Shown here: piece after piece, positions 37,519-45,850 of the stretch | How positions within the stretch are numbered: the stretch's first letter is position 1 | Layout of the letters: each line of letters begins with the position of its first letter | NCBI RefSeq assembly: GCF_050611725.1 | Contig: NZ_JBODJB010000001.1 | Location: forward strand, 3,038,001-3,102,000 | Direction: 5' to 3' | DNA length: 64,000 nt | Origin: Ferruginibacter sp050611725 | Lineage (GTDB): Bacteria > Bacteroidota > Bacteroidia > Chitinophagales > Chitinophagaceae | The notes under the pieces: generated by a model | Told to the model about the DNA's origin: nothing | The model's database searches: none | The model's input: only the letters and a program-made list of their open reading frames with translations | Program-made: the position numbers and the translations under genes

Positions 37519-38766
37519 ATGAAATCAGTAGCATTACATACGTTGGGTTGCAAGCTCAATTTCTCCGAAACCTCCACGCTTGGCAGGTTATTGGAGAATG
37601 ATGGTTTTGTCAAAAAGGAATTTGATGAAGTAGCAGATGTGTATGTAATTAACACCTGTTCCGTTACTGAAAATGCGGATAAAGAATGCCGTCAACTGGT
37701 TCGTCGGATACAACGCAAAGCCCCTGAGGCCATGGTAGTAATTACCGGTTGTTATGCCCAATTAAAACCTAAAGAAATTGCTGAAATACCGGGTGTTGAT
37801 CTTGTATTGGGTGCCGCTGAAAAGTTCAACATTACGCAACATTTGAAAGAGATCACAAAAGGTGATAGTGCAAAGATCTGCAGTTGCGATATTGAAGATG
37901 TAAACACCTTCACTTCTTCGTATTCTGTAAACGATCGTACCAGAACTTTTTTAAAAGTACAGGATGGCTGCAATTATAACTGTTCATTTTGTACCATACC
38001 AATGGCTAGAGGTAAAAGTCGTAGTGACAGTGTTGCCAATGTAATCGCCAATGTAAAAGAGATTGCAGCACAAGGTGGCAAAGAAATTGTACTTACGGGT
38101 ATCAATCTTGGGGATTATAATACAGCTAACAAAGAAAACTTCTTTCATTTAGTTCAGGAGCTTGATAAAATTAATGGTATTGAACGCTATCGAATCTCTT
38201 CCATTGAACCGAATTTATTGAGCAATGATATTATTGAGTTCGTGAGCAACAGCAAAAAATTCATGCCTCACTTCCATATACCATTGCAAAGTGGCAGCAA
38301 CAAAGTTCTTGCAGGTATGCGTAGGCGTTATAAACGTGAATTGTATGCCGAAAGAGTTGGTTTGATCAAAACCCTAATGCCGCATTGCTGTATCGGTGTA
38401 GATGTGATTGTTGGTTTCCCAGGCGAAACAGACGAAGACTTTAAAGAAACATTTGATTTTCTGCACAGCTTAGATATTTCTTACCTGCATGTTTTTACAT
38501 ACAGTGAAAGAGCCAATACGGTTGCTTTGGACATTAAACCTGTTATTCCTGTAAATATCCGTCATGACAGGAATAAAATACTGCGTAACCTGAGTTATCA
38601 AAAAATGCAATACTTCACCAATCAACATATAGGTGAAACAAGAAAAGTATTGTTTGAAGGAAAAAATAAAAATGGCATGATGGAAGGTTATACAGACAAC
38701 TACATTAAAATAACTGTTCCTTTCGATCCTGCTTTCGAAAATAATATTGTAGATTGGAAGATATAA
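37519..38766 (+). CDS. mtaB: tRNA t6A37 methylthiotransferase MtaB
   Basis: This radical-SAM enzyme adds a methylthio group to N6-threonylcarbamoyladenosine (t6A) at position 37 of tRNAs reading ANN codons. The 415-residue protein has the N-terminal UPF0004 domain with three cluster cysteines (HTLGCKLN, NTCSVT, GCYAQ), the radical-SAM motif CNYNCSFC, and a C-terminal TRAM-like domain (LFEGKNKNGMMEGYTDNYIKI). The HTLGCKLNFSE start distinguishes MtaB from MiaB and RimO. The t6A substrate is made by a pathway including tsaC, found 7 kb downstream. An FAD oxidoreductase gene follows after 13 bases and may share the transcript. Confidence 0.94.
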   Translation: MKSVALHTLGCKLNFSETSTLGRLLENDGFVKKEFDEVADVYVINTCSVTENADKECRQLVRRIQRKAPEAMVVITGCYAQLKPKEIAEIPGVDLVLGAAEKFNITQHLKEITKGDSAKICSCDIEDVNTFTSSYSVNDRTRTFLKVQDGCNYNCSFCTIPMARGKSRSDSVANVIANVKEIAAQGGKEIVLTGINLGDYNTANKENFFHLVQELDKINGIERYRISSIEPNLLSNDIIEFVSNSKKFMPHFHIPLQSGSNKVLAGMRRRYKRELYAERVGLIKTLMPHCCIGVDVIVGFPGETDEDFKETFDFLHSLDISYLHVFTYSERANTVALDIKPVIPVNIRHDRNKILRNLSYQKMQYFTNQHIGETRKVLFEGKNKNGMMEGYTDNYIKITVPFDPAFENNIVDWKI

Positions 38767-38779
38767 TTCCACCAATTAC

Positions 38780-39910
38780 ATGCCTCAATTATCAATCTGG
38801 GAAAAAGAAAGTTTTTTTGCTCCGCAAGATGTAATTATTATCGGGAGTGGCTTCACAGGCCTATGGAGTGCATTGCATCTAAAGGAACTCCACCCCAATT
38901 ACAAGATCACCATACTTGAACGAGGTATCATACCAACCGGTGCCAGTACTCGAAATGCAGGCTTTAGTTGCTTTGGTAGTCCTACAGAATTATTGCAGGA
39001 TGCCGAAATGATGGGTGAAGAAAAAATGTTACAGCTTGTTGAAATGCGTTTCAAAGGGTTAGTAACAATAAGAGAACATTTTAGCGACTCCATCATTGAT
39101 TATGACCCCTGCGGCGGTTATGAATGTTTTACTAACGGAAAAGAAGTCTGGGAAAATTGTGCTTCAAAGATCGACTGGCTCAACGAGCAACTAAAAGGCA
39201 TAACAAGCACGAGCCAAACATTTACCATTGCCGACAATAAAATTATTGATCTGGGATTTGCTCAAATCGAACACCTAATAGAAAATAAATTAGAAGGAGG
39301 TTTACACTCAGGCAAATTAGTTCAGGCTCTACAACTGAAAGTTCAAAGTTTAGGTGTGCAAATACTATGCGGCATTGAGGTAAAAAGTTATTCAGAAAAA
39401 AATGATAGGGTTGAGATCGAAACAAACCAAGCCGTATTCGCAACAAAACAATTATTGCTTTGTACCAATGCTTTTACAAAACAATTGGTTCCGGCAATGG
39501 ATATTATCCCAAATCGTGGACAGGTAATTGTTACAGCACCTATCGAAGGATTGAAAATTAAAGGAACTTTTCATTTTGACCAGGGCTATTATTATTTCAG
39601 AAACCTTGGTAATCGTTTATTATTAGGTGGCGCAAGGAACAAAGCATTTGATGAAGAGAATACAACCGAGATGCTCACCACCGAACTAATAGAAACCGCC
39701 TTGAATCATTTTATGACAACTTATTTGTTACCCAACACACCCTATACCATAACAGATAAATGGAGCGGCATTATGGCCATGGGCAGCGAAAAATTACCGA
39801 TTGTACAAAAACTTTCAGACAGGGTTTTTTGTTGCGTACGCATGAGTGGCATGGGAGTCGCCTTAGCACCCGTTGTAGCAGCCGATATTGCACAACTAAT
39901 GCGTCCGTAA
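38780..39910 (+). CDS. FAD-dependent oxidoreductase of the D-amino-acid oxidase/GlpD-like (DAO) family
   Basis: This 376-residue flavoprotein has an N-terminal Rossmann motif (VIIIGSGFTGLWSALHL), the ERG/STRNAGFSCFGSP segment typical of DAO proteins, a central substrate domain, and the late GSEKLPIVQKL...GMGVALAPVVAADIA FAD-contact region. Relatives oxidise glycine, sarcosine or other secondary amines. Which one applies here cannot be said, and neighbours (MtaB before, glutaminyl cyclase after) give no pathway. It is read in the same direction as mtaB, 13 bases downstream. Confidence 0.88.
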   Translation: MPQLSIWEKESFFAPQDVIIIGSGFTGLWSALHLKELHPNYKITILERGIIPTGASTRNAGFSCFGSPTELLQDAEMMGEEKMLQLVEMRFKGLVTIREHFSDSIIDYDPCGGYECFTNGKEVWENCASKIDWLNEQLKGITSTSQTFTIADNKIIDLGFAQIEHLIENKLEGGLHSGKLVQALQLKVQSLGVQILCGIEVKSYSEKNDRVEIETNQAVFATKQLLLCTNAFTKQLVPAMDIIPNRGQVIVTAPIEGLKIKGTFHFDQGYYYFRNLGNRLLLGGARNKAFDEENTTEMLTTELIETALNHFMTTYLLPNTPYTITDKWSGIMAMGSEKLPIVQKLSDRVFCCVRMSGMGVALAPVVAADIAQLMRP

Positions 39911-39950
39911 ACATTCACAAGCCGTTATCATTTTCTCTCCCGTCATTTTA

Positions 39951-39958
39951 TATCTTTG
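39951..39958 (+). promoter_or_regulatory. -7 box for the glutaminyl cyclase gene
   Basis: TATCTTTG, a perfect TAnnTTTG match, lies 16 bases before the ATG at 39975. A TTTTC at 39931-39935 is near the proper -33 position but imperfect. Confidence 0.55.
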
Positions 39959-39974
39959 CTCATATTTTAAAAAA

Positions 39975-40823
39975 ATGAATAAACTATTACCTGTACTTCT
40001 ATTACTTTTTGTTGCAGCCTGCACTAACTCAGGCGGTGGCTCAGATAAACCCGACGACTCTGTAATTACTACCCAGAGTACAGGCATTCCTGCTCCGCAG
40101 AATATTACATACAATATTATTGGTGTTTACCCACATGATACATCTGCCTATACGCAAGGCCTGCAATTTCATGATGGTAAGTTATATGAAGGTACCGGTG
40201 AGTATGAAAAATCATCACTAAGAATTACGGAGATCAAGACCGGTAATGTTTTACAAAAACACATGATGGGATCTTCCATAGATGCCGGAGGGGTTTTTGG
40301 CGAAGGCATTACTATTTTTAAAGATAAGATATATCAACTTACCTGGCAGAGCAATATCGTATATGTATACGACTTGAAAAATATTAACGCCCCTATTAAA
40401 ACATTCAAATGGCCTTATGAGGGCTGGGGCATTACTAACAATGGAACTGACCTGATCATAAGCGACGGTACGTCCAATATTTATTTTGTGAACCCGGAAG
40501 ACTTCTCCGTTAAAACAACTCGTCAGGTAGTAGATAACCAAGGACCTGTAATAAGACTAAATGAATTAGAATATATTAACGGATATGTGTATGCGAATGT
40601 TTATACAGCTGATTACATTGTAAAAATAGATCCTAATAATGGCCATGTTGTCGGAAGAATGAGCATGCAAGGACTGATTCAACAATATGCCCCTAATTAT
40701 TCTTTGGACTTAAATGAAAAAGGTGAAGTATTGAACGGCATTGCATATGATAGCACCACTCAAAAAGTTTATATAACCGGTAAAGATTGGCCGAAAATGT
40801 TTGAGATGACGATCAACCCATAA
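39975..40823 (+). CDS. Glutaminyl-peptide cyclotransferase (five-bladed propeller type), lipoprotein
   Basis: This enzyme turns N-terminal glutamine of exported peptides into pyroglutamate. The 282-residue protein has a lipoprotein signal (LFVAACTNSGGG), then the bacterial/plant-type QC propeller: YPHDTSAYTQGLQFHDGKLYEGTGEYEKSSLR, FGEGITIFKDKIYQLTW, LIISDGTSNIYFVNPE, RLNELEYINGYVYANVYTADYIVKID, LNGIAYDSTTQKVYITGKDWPKMFEM. The conserved acidic and Trp residues of these strands are present. In Bacteroidota many exported proteins begin with Gln after signal cleavage, and several signal peptides in this window end in ...AQ, so such proteins are plausible substrates. Confidence 0.9.
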   Translation: MNKLLPVLLLLFVAACTNSGGGSDKPDDSVITTQSTGIPAPQNITYNIIGVYPHDTSAYTQGLQFHDGKLYEGTGEYEKSSLRITEIKTGNVLQKHMMGSSIDAGGVFGEGITIFKDKIYQLTWQSNIVYVYDLKNINAPIKTFKWPYEGWGITNNGTDLIISDGTSNIYFVNPEDFSVKTTRQVVDNQGPVIRLNELEYINGYVYANVYTADYIVKIDPNNGHVVGRMSMQGLIQQYAPNYSLDLNEKGEVLNGIAYDSTTQKVYITGKDWPKMFEMTINP

Positions 40824-40831
40824 ATGATTCT

Positions 40832-41407
40832 ATGCCCCTTCGAAAAAAAATCAAACTCGTATTTTTGATTTTACTTTTGTGGTTCTTAGGCCATCTCACA
40901 TACATCACTATCGATGGACTTAGCGACGAAGGAAAGAACGCAGATATTGCCGTGATCTTAGGCAGTAAGGTCAATATAGATGGCACGCTCTCGGAGAGAC
41001 TTAGAAAGAGATTGGAATGTGGTCTACAACTTTACCAAAAAGGACGTGTTAAAAAAATTCTTGTGAGTGGCGGGCTTGGCCGGGAGGGCTTTTATGAAGG
41101 CGATAAGATGAAAGAATTTTTAATTCAAAACAAAGTGCCTGACTCAGTTATTATTGTTGACAATTATGGAAACAATACAATTGCTACAGTTGAAAACACA
41201 TTGAAATTAAGAGACAGCCTGAAGTTTAATAGCATAATTTCTGTATCTCAATATTTTCATTTAACCAGAACGAAAATGCTTTTTAGAAATCGCCACTTTT
41301 CAAATATCAGTAGTGTAAGTCCTAACTATTTTGAAGGCAGAGATATAATTTCTTTGCCAAGAGAATTTGTTGCTTATTATACACAGCTAAAGTCCCCATC
41401 TAATTAA
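40832..41407 (+). CDS. YdcF/SanA-family (DUF218) membrane-anchored protein
   Basis: This 191-residue protein has one N-terminal membrane helix and a DUF218 domain: ADIAVILGSKV at the first strand, GLQLYQKGRVKKILVSGGLGREGF, and NNTIATVENTL in the helix that follows. Family members (YdcF, SanA, ElyC) affect the cell envelope in Escherichia coli, but their reaction is not established. It starts eight bases after the glutaminyl cyclase and is probably in its operon. Its 3' end overlaps the convergent EamA gene by four bases. Confidence 0.86.
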   Translation: MPLRKKIKLVFLILLLWFLGHLTYITIDGLSDEGKNADIAVILGSKVNIDGTLSERLRKRLECGLQLYQKGRVKKILVSGGLGREGFYEGDKMKEFLIQNKVPDSVIIVDNYGNNTIATVENTLKLRDSLKFNSIISVSQYFHLTRTKMLFRNRHFSNISSVSPNYFEGRDIISLPREFVAYYTQLKSPSN

Positions 41408-42327
41408 TTACTTTCCCCTCCTTTCCATCCTATCAATATCACACCAACAATCACCAGTATTGTTCCGGCGATTTGAGCTATAGTAATATGCTCACCTAAA
41501 ACATAATGTGCCTGTAATATGGTAGATACAGGACCAATACTTGATATGATTGCTACATTATTAGCCCCGATCTTCTTAATGGCTCCCGATACCATAAACG
41601 TTGGAAGCACTGTAGCTACAATACCCAATATTAATCCATACCAAAGCAATGGTGTTGAAAAATGATGTATGGTATTCCCTGTTAAAAAATAATGTGCCAG
41701 TACCCCAATTGAAGAAGCGATCATTGCATATGCCGTAAATCTTGTTGCTCCGGTCTGTGGAATCAATTTACCACTACCTGCTATATAAGCCGCAAAGGTT
41801 ACGGCACACAAAAACACAAAGAAACTCCCGATAAAGAAATTTGCATTCGACGTATTGAACTTTAATTCACTAAAGTATGCAACACCAATACCAATATAGG
41901 TAAGTATCAATGCCAGTTTCTGAACAGGTTTGATCTTTTGTTTAAAAATAAAAGCATTCATCAGTACCACAAATGTTGGGTACAAGAATAAGATCAACCT
42001 TTCGAGTCCTGCTGAAATATACTGCAAACCGATAAAGTCAAATAAACTGCTCAAATAATAACCTGCTAATCCCAAACCGATCACATATACCCATTGCTTT
42101 TTGGTAAAAGGTGTGGCTGTAATCTTATTACTTGCGAATAAACCAACTGAAACATAAAAAGGTAAAGCAAATATCATTCTCAATGCAAGTAGTGTAACCG
42201 CATCTACATCGGTATTAATAAATGCATGTTTTACTATCACTGCTTTTGTAGAGAAAAATAATGCTCCAACAAAAGCGATGATGAAACCCATCAAATATTT
42301 CGATGTACCTTTTTTTGTTTCACTCAT
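41404..42327 (-). CDS. EamA/DMT-superfamily transporter
   Basis: This 307-residue inner-membrane protein has ten hydrophobic helices in two EamA halves. Helix 1 carries GFIIAFVGALFFSTKAVIVKH, and helices 9-10 carry AIISSIGPVSTILQAHYVLGEHITIAQIAGTILVIVGVIL with the family's typical Pro and Gly/Glu pattern. The family covers metabolite, amino-acid and drug exporters, so the substrate is open. It lies downstream of dapD on the same strand, separated by a good terminator, and either reads through or uses its own promoter within the 43-base gap. The last four bases overlap the YdcF gene tail to tail. Confidence 0.88.
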   Translation of the reverse strand: MSETKKGTSKYLMGFIIAFVGALFFSTKAVIVKHAFINTDVDAVTLLALRMIFALPFYVSVGLFASNKITATPFTKKQWVYVIGLGLAGYYLSSLFDFIGLQYISAGLERLILFLYPTFVVLMNAFIFKQKIKPVQKLALILTYIGIGVAYFSELKFNTSNANFFIGSFFVFLCAVTFAAYIAGSGKLIPQTGATRFTAYAMIASSIGVLAHYFLTGNTIHHFSTPLLWYGLILGIVATVLPTFMVSGAIKKIGANNVAIISSIGPVSTILQAHYVLGEHITIAQIAGTILVIVGVILIGWKGGESN

Positions 42328-42336
42328 ATAAATTAA

Positions 42337-42358
42337 AAAGCCCCAGTGATGGGGCTTT
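42337..42358 (-). terminator. Terminator after dapD
   Basis: AAAGCCCC, a six-base loop (AGTGAT) and GGGGCTTT form a perfect 8-bp stem followed on the minus strand by TTTAATT. It lies 12 bases past the dapD stop and just before the EamA gene start. Confidence 0.85.
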
Positions 42359-42370
42359 CATTTTTATTTT

Positions 42371-43183
42371 TTAAACTGATACATTAAAGTCCCTCAACGC
42401 ATCATTCAAACTTGTTTTCAGATCTGTACTTGGTTTACGTTGACCAATGATCAATGCACAACCAACACCGTATTCCCCTGCCGGGAATTTTTTATTGTAT
42501 GTACCCGGAATAACTACGCTTCTTGCAGGAACAACTCCTTTCGTTTCAACAGGCGCTGCTCCACTCACATCAATGATCTTAGTCGATTGAGTCAATACCA
42601 CATTGGCACCCAATACAGCTTCTTTCTCTACACGAACTCCTTCAACAACAATACAACGACTACCAATAAAACAACCGTCTTCAATAATTACCGGGCTTGC
42701 CTGCAATGGTTCCAACACGCCACCAATACCAACACCACCACTTAAATGTACACCTTTACCAATTTGAGCACAACTACCAACGGTTGCCCAGGTATCTACC
42801 ATTGTGCCTTCATCAACATATGCACCAATATTTACATAACTCGGCATTAATACCACATTCTTTGCTAAGTAAGCCCCATATCTTGCCACGGCATGCGGCA
42901 CTGCTCTTACACCTAGAGAGGCGTAATCGCTTTTCAATTTCATTTTATCATAAAACTCAAACGGAGGCAATGTATAGGTTTCCATTTGCTGAATACCGAA
43001 ATACATCAATATTGCCTGTTTTACCCATTCGTTTACCTGCCAGCCAGCGTCTGTAGGTGCAGCCGTACGTAATCTTCCCTTATCTACTTCTTCGATCACA
43101 GCCCTTACTGCATCGGCATATTGTTTATCTTTTAATAATTCTCGGTTACCCCATGCAGTTTCTATTAAGCCCTTTAATTCCAT
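42371..43183 (-). CDS. dapD: 2,3,4,5-tetrahydropyridine-2,6-dicarboxylate N-succinyltransferase
   Basis: DapD transfers a succinyl group from succinyl-CoA to tetrahydrodipicolinate in the lysine/diaminopimelate pathway, so it also feeds cell-wall synthesis. The 270-residue protein has the N-terminal helical domain (LIETAWGNRELLKD, LRTAAPTDAGWQVNEWVKQAILMYF). A left-handed parallel beta-helix of hexapeptide repeats follows (VVLMPSYVNIGAYVDEGTM, VGSCAQIGKGVHLSGGVGIGGVLEP), with the C-terminal tail RKPSTDLKTSLNDALRDF. The ATG at 43183 is preceded by a textbook promoter at 43199-43229. Confidence 0.96.
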   Translation of the reverse strand: MELKGLIETAWGNRELLKDKQYADAVRAVIEEVDKGRLRTAAPTDAGWQVNEWVKQAILMYFGIQQMETYTLPPFEFYDKMKLKSDYASLGVRAVPHAVARYGAYLAKNVVLMPSYVNIGAYVDEGTMVDTWATVGSCAQIGKGVHLSGGVGIGGVLEPLQASPVIIEDGCFIGSRCIVVEGVRVEKEAVLGANVVLTQSTKIIDVSGAAPVETKGVVPARSVVIPGTYNKKFPAGEYGVGCALIIGQRKPSTDLKTSLNDALRDFNVSV

Positions 43184-43198
43184 AGTTTAATTTTTTTG

Positions 43199-43229
43199 CA
43201 AAATTACAAGGTTGACAGTGTATCCCAAA
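43199..43229 (-). promoter_or_regulatory. Bacteroidota promoter for dapD
   Basis: On the minus strand TTTG (43229-43226) is followed after exactly 19 bases by TAATTTTG (43206-43199), matching TTTG-N19-TAnnTTTG. The leader to the dapD ATG is about ten bases. It is the best-matching promoter in the window. Confidence 0.8.
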
Positions 43230-43232
43230 ATT

Positions 43233-43290
43233 AGTTTCACAAAGATGCACTGAGAGCGCCTTTTATTTAGAACGATCGCTTTGTGAAACT
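43233..43290 (+). repeat. 12-bp inverted repeat in the dapD/glycosyltransferase gap
   Basis: AGTTTCACAAAG (43233-43244) and its exact complement CTTTGTGAAACT (43279-43290) are separated by 34 bases, directly upstream of the dapD -33 box. The right half runs into further GTG/TTTGTG-rich sequence to 43320. Confidence 0.6.
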
Positions 43291-43300
43291 CAGTTTATCC

Positions 43301-43333
43301 TTTGTGTATCTCTGTGAAATACCTCTAACTTTG
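43301..43333 (+). promoter_or_regulatory. Promoter for the glycosyltransferase-tsaC unit
   Basis: TTTG (43301-43304) and TAACTTTG (43326-43333) are separated by 21 bases, near the usual 19. The -7 box ends seven bases before the ATG at 43341, so the leader would be very short. Confidence 0.55.
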
Positions 43334-43340
43334 TGCCCTG

Positions 43341-44339
43341 ATGCAAAAGATCCTGATCATACAAACCGCTTTTATAGGAGATGTGGTATTAGCCACAGCT
43401 GTAGTCGAAAAAATAAAAGCATATTTACCGGATGCCAAAATCGATTTTTTATTGAGAAAAGGAAATGAAAATCTACTCAATAACAATCCTCACATAAATG
43501 AAGTACTGATCTGGGTTAAGAAAGAAAACAAAATAAAAAATCTATTTTCTATTATTAAAAAAATACGGAAAACAAAATATGATAAGGTAATTAACCTGCA
43601 ACGTTTTTTTGCAACAGGTTTAATTACAGCATTATCAGGCGCAACCGAAACAATTGGTTTTGATAAGAACCCACTTAGTTTTTTCTTTAGCAAGAAAATA
43701 AAACATATCATCAGTACATCTGTACCATACAAACATGAAGTAGAACGCAACAACGATCTTATCAAGGATTTTACAGATGTGTCTATAAACAAACCAAAAC
43801 TCTATCCGTCAGAAAAAGACTTTGAAAAAACAAGACAATATACAGACCATCTATACATAAGTATTACACCGTCAAGTGTATGGTTTACCAAACAATACCC
43901 TATAGAGAAGTGGATAGAATTTATCAATGCTGTTCCGCAGAATTATAGAATTTATTTATTAGGTGGGCCCGATAATAAAAAAGAATGTGAGGCAATCAGA
44001 GAACAATGTTTGAATAAGAATGTTATAACATTAGCAGGCGAATTGAATTTTTTACAATCGGCCGCTTTAATGAAATCAGCTATAATGAATTACGTGAATG
44101 ACTCTGCTCCTTTGCATTTTGCTTCAGGTATGAATGCACCTGTAACTGCTGTTTTCTGTTCAACCCTTCCTGCATTTGGCTTTACCCCATTGTCCGATAG
44201 ATCTTTCGTAATAGAAACAAAAGAAACCTTAGCTTGCAGGCCATGTGGTTTACATGGAAAAAAAGAATGTCCTTTAAAACATTTTAAATGTGGCTTCGGA
44301 ATAGAAACAAATCAACTTTTAGCAACCTTATCAGCATAA
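43341..44339 (+). CDS. Glycosyltransferase family 9 (heptosyltransferase-like)
   Basis: This 332-residue enzyme of the GT-B fold probably adds a sugar during lipopolysaccharide or other envelope glycan assembly. The N-terminal ILIIQTAFIGDVVLATAVVEKI loop is the GT9 signature; the C-terminal donor-binding domain has ITPSSVWFTKQYPIEKW, YLLGGPDNKKEC and AIMNYVNDSAPLHFASGMNAPVTAVF. A Cys-rich tail (ACRPCGLHGKKECPLKHFKCGF) is common in this family. No other LPS genes adjoin, so donor and acceptor are unknown. It is followed after three bases by tsaC, so the two are one operon. Confidence 0.9.
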   Translation: MQKILIIQTAFIGDVVLATAVVEKIKAYLPDAKIDFLLRKGNENLLNNNPHINEVLIWVKKENKIKNLFSIIKKIRKTKYDKVINLQRFFATGLITALSGATETIGFDKNPLSFFFSKKIKHIISTSVPYKHEVERNNDLIKDFTDVSINKPKLYPSEKDFEKTRQYTDHLYISITPSSVWFTKQYPIEKWIEFINAVPQNYRIYLLGGPDNKKECEAIREQCLNKNVITLAGELNFLQSAALMKSAIMNYVNDSAPLHFASGMNAPVTAVFCSTLPAFGFTPLSDRSFVIETKETLACRPCGLHGKKECPLKHFKCGFGIETNQLLATLSA

Positions 44340-44342
44340 CTC

Positions 44343-44915
44343 ATGCAAGATTTTGAAAACGATATTAAAAATTGTATTGCTACGCTTGAAACAAGCGGAC
44401 TTATTCTTTACCCTACCGACACTATCTGGGGTATCGGTTGCGATGCTACAAATGAAGCCGCTGTATCAAAAGTGTATCAACTAAAAAATCGTCCTGACGA
44501 GAAAAGTATGATCATTTTACTCGCCGATGAAAGAGACATTAATACCTACATTACACAACCCAATCCTGCCGTATTTGATTTTCTGGAACAGACAACAAAA
44601 CCAACTACCATCATTTACGACGGGCCCGTTGGTTTAGCAAACAATCTCATCAGTGCAGAAAATACCATTGCCATCAGAATTGTGAAAGACCCTTTCTGTA
44701 AAACACTGATCAAACGTTTTAGAAAACCTATTGTATCAACCTCCGCAAATATTTCAGGCAACCCTTCTCCTGCAATATTCAAAGATGTTGATATAGTAAT
44801 AAAAAACGGTGTTGACTACATTGTTCAACACCGTCAAGATGATACTACTCCGGCTGCCCCATCGGCAATCATACAATTAAGAAAAGATGGCAGCTTTAAT
44901 GTGATCCGTTCCTAA
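44343..44915 (+). CDS. tsaC: L-threonylcarbamoyladenylate synthase (TsaC/Sua5/YrdC)
   Basis: This enzyme makes threonylcarbamoyl-AMP from threonine, bicarbonate and ATP, the first step to t6A37 in tRNAs reading ANN codons. The 190-residue protein is of the short TsaC form without the Sua5 domain. Conserved motifs are LYPTDTIWGIGCDA, VYQLKNRPDEKSMIILL and PIVSTSANISGNPSP. Its product feeds t6A, the substrate of the MtaB enzyme encoded at 37.5 kb. The 3' end overlaps the convergent outer-membrane protein gene by four bases. Confidence 0.94.
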   Translation: MQDFENDIKNCIATLETSGLILYPTDTIWGIGCDATNEAAVSKVYQLKNRPDEKSMIILLADERDINTYITQPNPAVFDFLEQTTKPTTIIYDGPVGLANNLISAENTIAIRIVKDPFCKTLIKRFRKPIVSTSANISGNPSPAIFKDVDIVIKNGVDYIVQHRQDDTTPAAPSAIIQLRKDGSFNVIRS

Positions 44916-45490
44916 AATAATCTGAGCCCAACCCCCAACTGAATACTTTGACTTTTCCATTTGTCCTGATCGTCTATTTCATTCAGATTATTTAACCCAA
45001 CCGCATAACGAGCATATACTTTAAAAGAAGAAAGATTTAACTGTACACCACCTAATAAACTAAAATCGCCTGCTTTAAAAGCATCTTCGCCATTTTGTAA
45101 TATATTTTTACTTTTATCGATCAACACCCCAAATTGAGGGCCCGCTTGTAATGTAAGTAACTTATTTACTTTATAGTTTAGTAACAGTGGAATACTCAAA
45201 TAAGATAATCTGGCATCTTTTAAGCTGCTGCTATTTATCTGATTAAAATTATTTACTGTATCAACATTTGTTTGAGTGAACAACACTTCCGGTTGTATAG
45301 CAAATTTCTTTCCAAGACCAATTTGTGCAAATCCTCCAAGATGAAATCCATAACTGAACTCATCCTTGAATGAACTACCGGTTAGTTTGTTGATATTAGC
45401 ACCACCTTTAATACCGAGGCTGAATTTTTGTGCTTGTACTGTAGCAAAAGAAAAAAAGAAAATTGAAGCGATTAATAATTTTAGTTTCAT
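44912..45490 (-). CDS. Outer-membrane beta-barrel protein (PorT-like/OMP_b-brl_2 type)
   Basis: This 192-residue barrel has a signal peptide (SFATVQAQ). Typical strand blocks follow: FSLGIKGGANINKLTG, YGFHLGGFAQIGLGKKFAIQPEVLFTQ, LSYLSIPLLLNYKVNKLLTLQAGPQFGVLID and YARYAVGLNNL, ending in an aromatic Phe. It belongs to the large PF13568 group of small Bacteroidota outer-membrane proteins with no assigned role. I start at the ATG at 45490; a longer ORF would add ten residues before the signal peptide. Confidence 0.85.
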   Translation of the reverse strand: MKLKLLIASIFFFSFATVQAQKFSLGIKGGANINKLTGSSFKDEFSYGFHLGGFAQIGLGKKFAIQPEVLFTQTNVDTVNNFNQINSSSLKDARLSYLSIPLLLNYKVNKLLTLQAGPQFGVLIDKSKNILQNGEDAFKAGDFSLLGGVQLNLSSFKVYARYAVGLNNLNEIDDQDKWKSQSIQLGVGLRLF

Positions 45491-45850
45491 AAAATAAAGT
45501 TTGTTAAAAATTAGATACACCGTGTGAGAACCAATTTATGTACCAAAGTTTAAGTAATTCTTTGTAAAGATATGTTAACATCAAAACAAAAATTGAAAGC
45601 CCGTTATTACAAATAACCGATATACTATCAAACAAAATATACCTTAAAATAGCTGTATTATGCGTTAAGCTTTGATTTTATTCGGTTATCTCGAAAAAAT
45701 ACAGTACCTTTGCGGCGATTTATTTTAATAACGAGTATTGCATGAAGTGCCCACGGGCTGTTGAGTTAAGTTTTACTTTTAGTTTTCCACGAGTTTTAAG
45801 TAGTGTAACAACAGGCAAATAGCATATCATGTAAACACAAAACAATTTAC
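45491..45850 (+). other. 360-bp intergenic region with the DEAD-box helicase promoter and long leader
   Basis: No gene is visible. The left part should hold the promoter of the minus-strand barrel gene. The right part holds the helicase promoter at 45681-45712 and about 130 bases of untranslated leader up to the ATG at 45851. Confidence 0.7.
45681..45712 (+). promoter_or_regulatory. Promoter for the DEAD-box helicase gene
   Basis: TTCGG at the -33 position is followed after 19 bases by TACCTTTG (45705-45712), a perfect -7 box. Transcription from here gives a leader of about 130 bases, unusually long compared with the other genes of this window. Confidence 0.65.
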
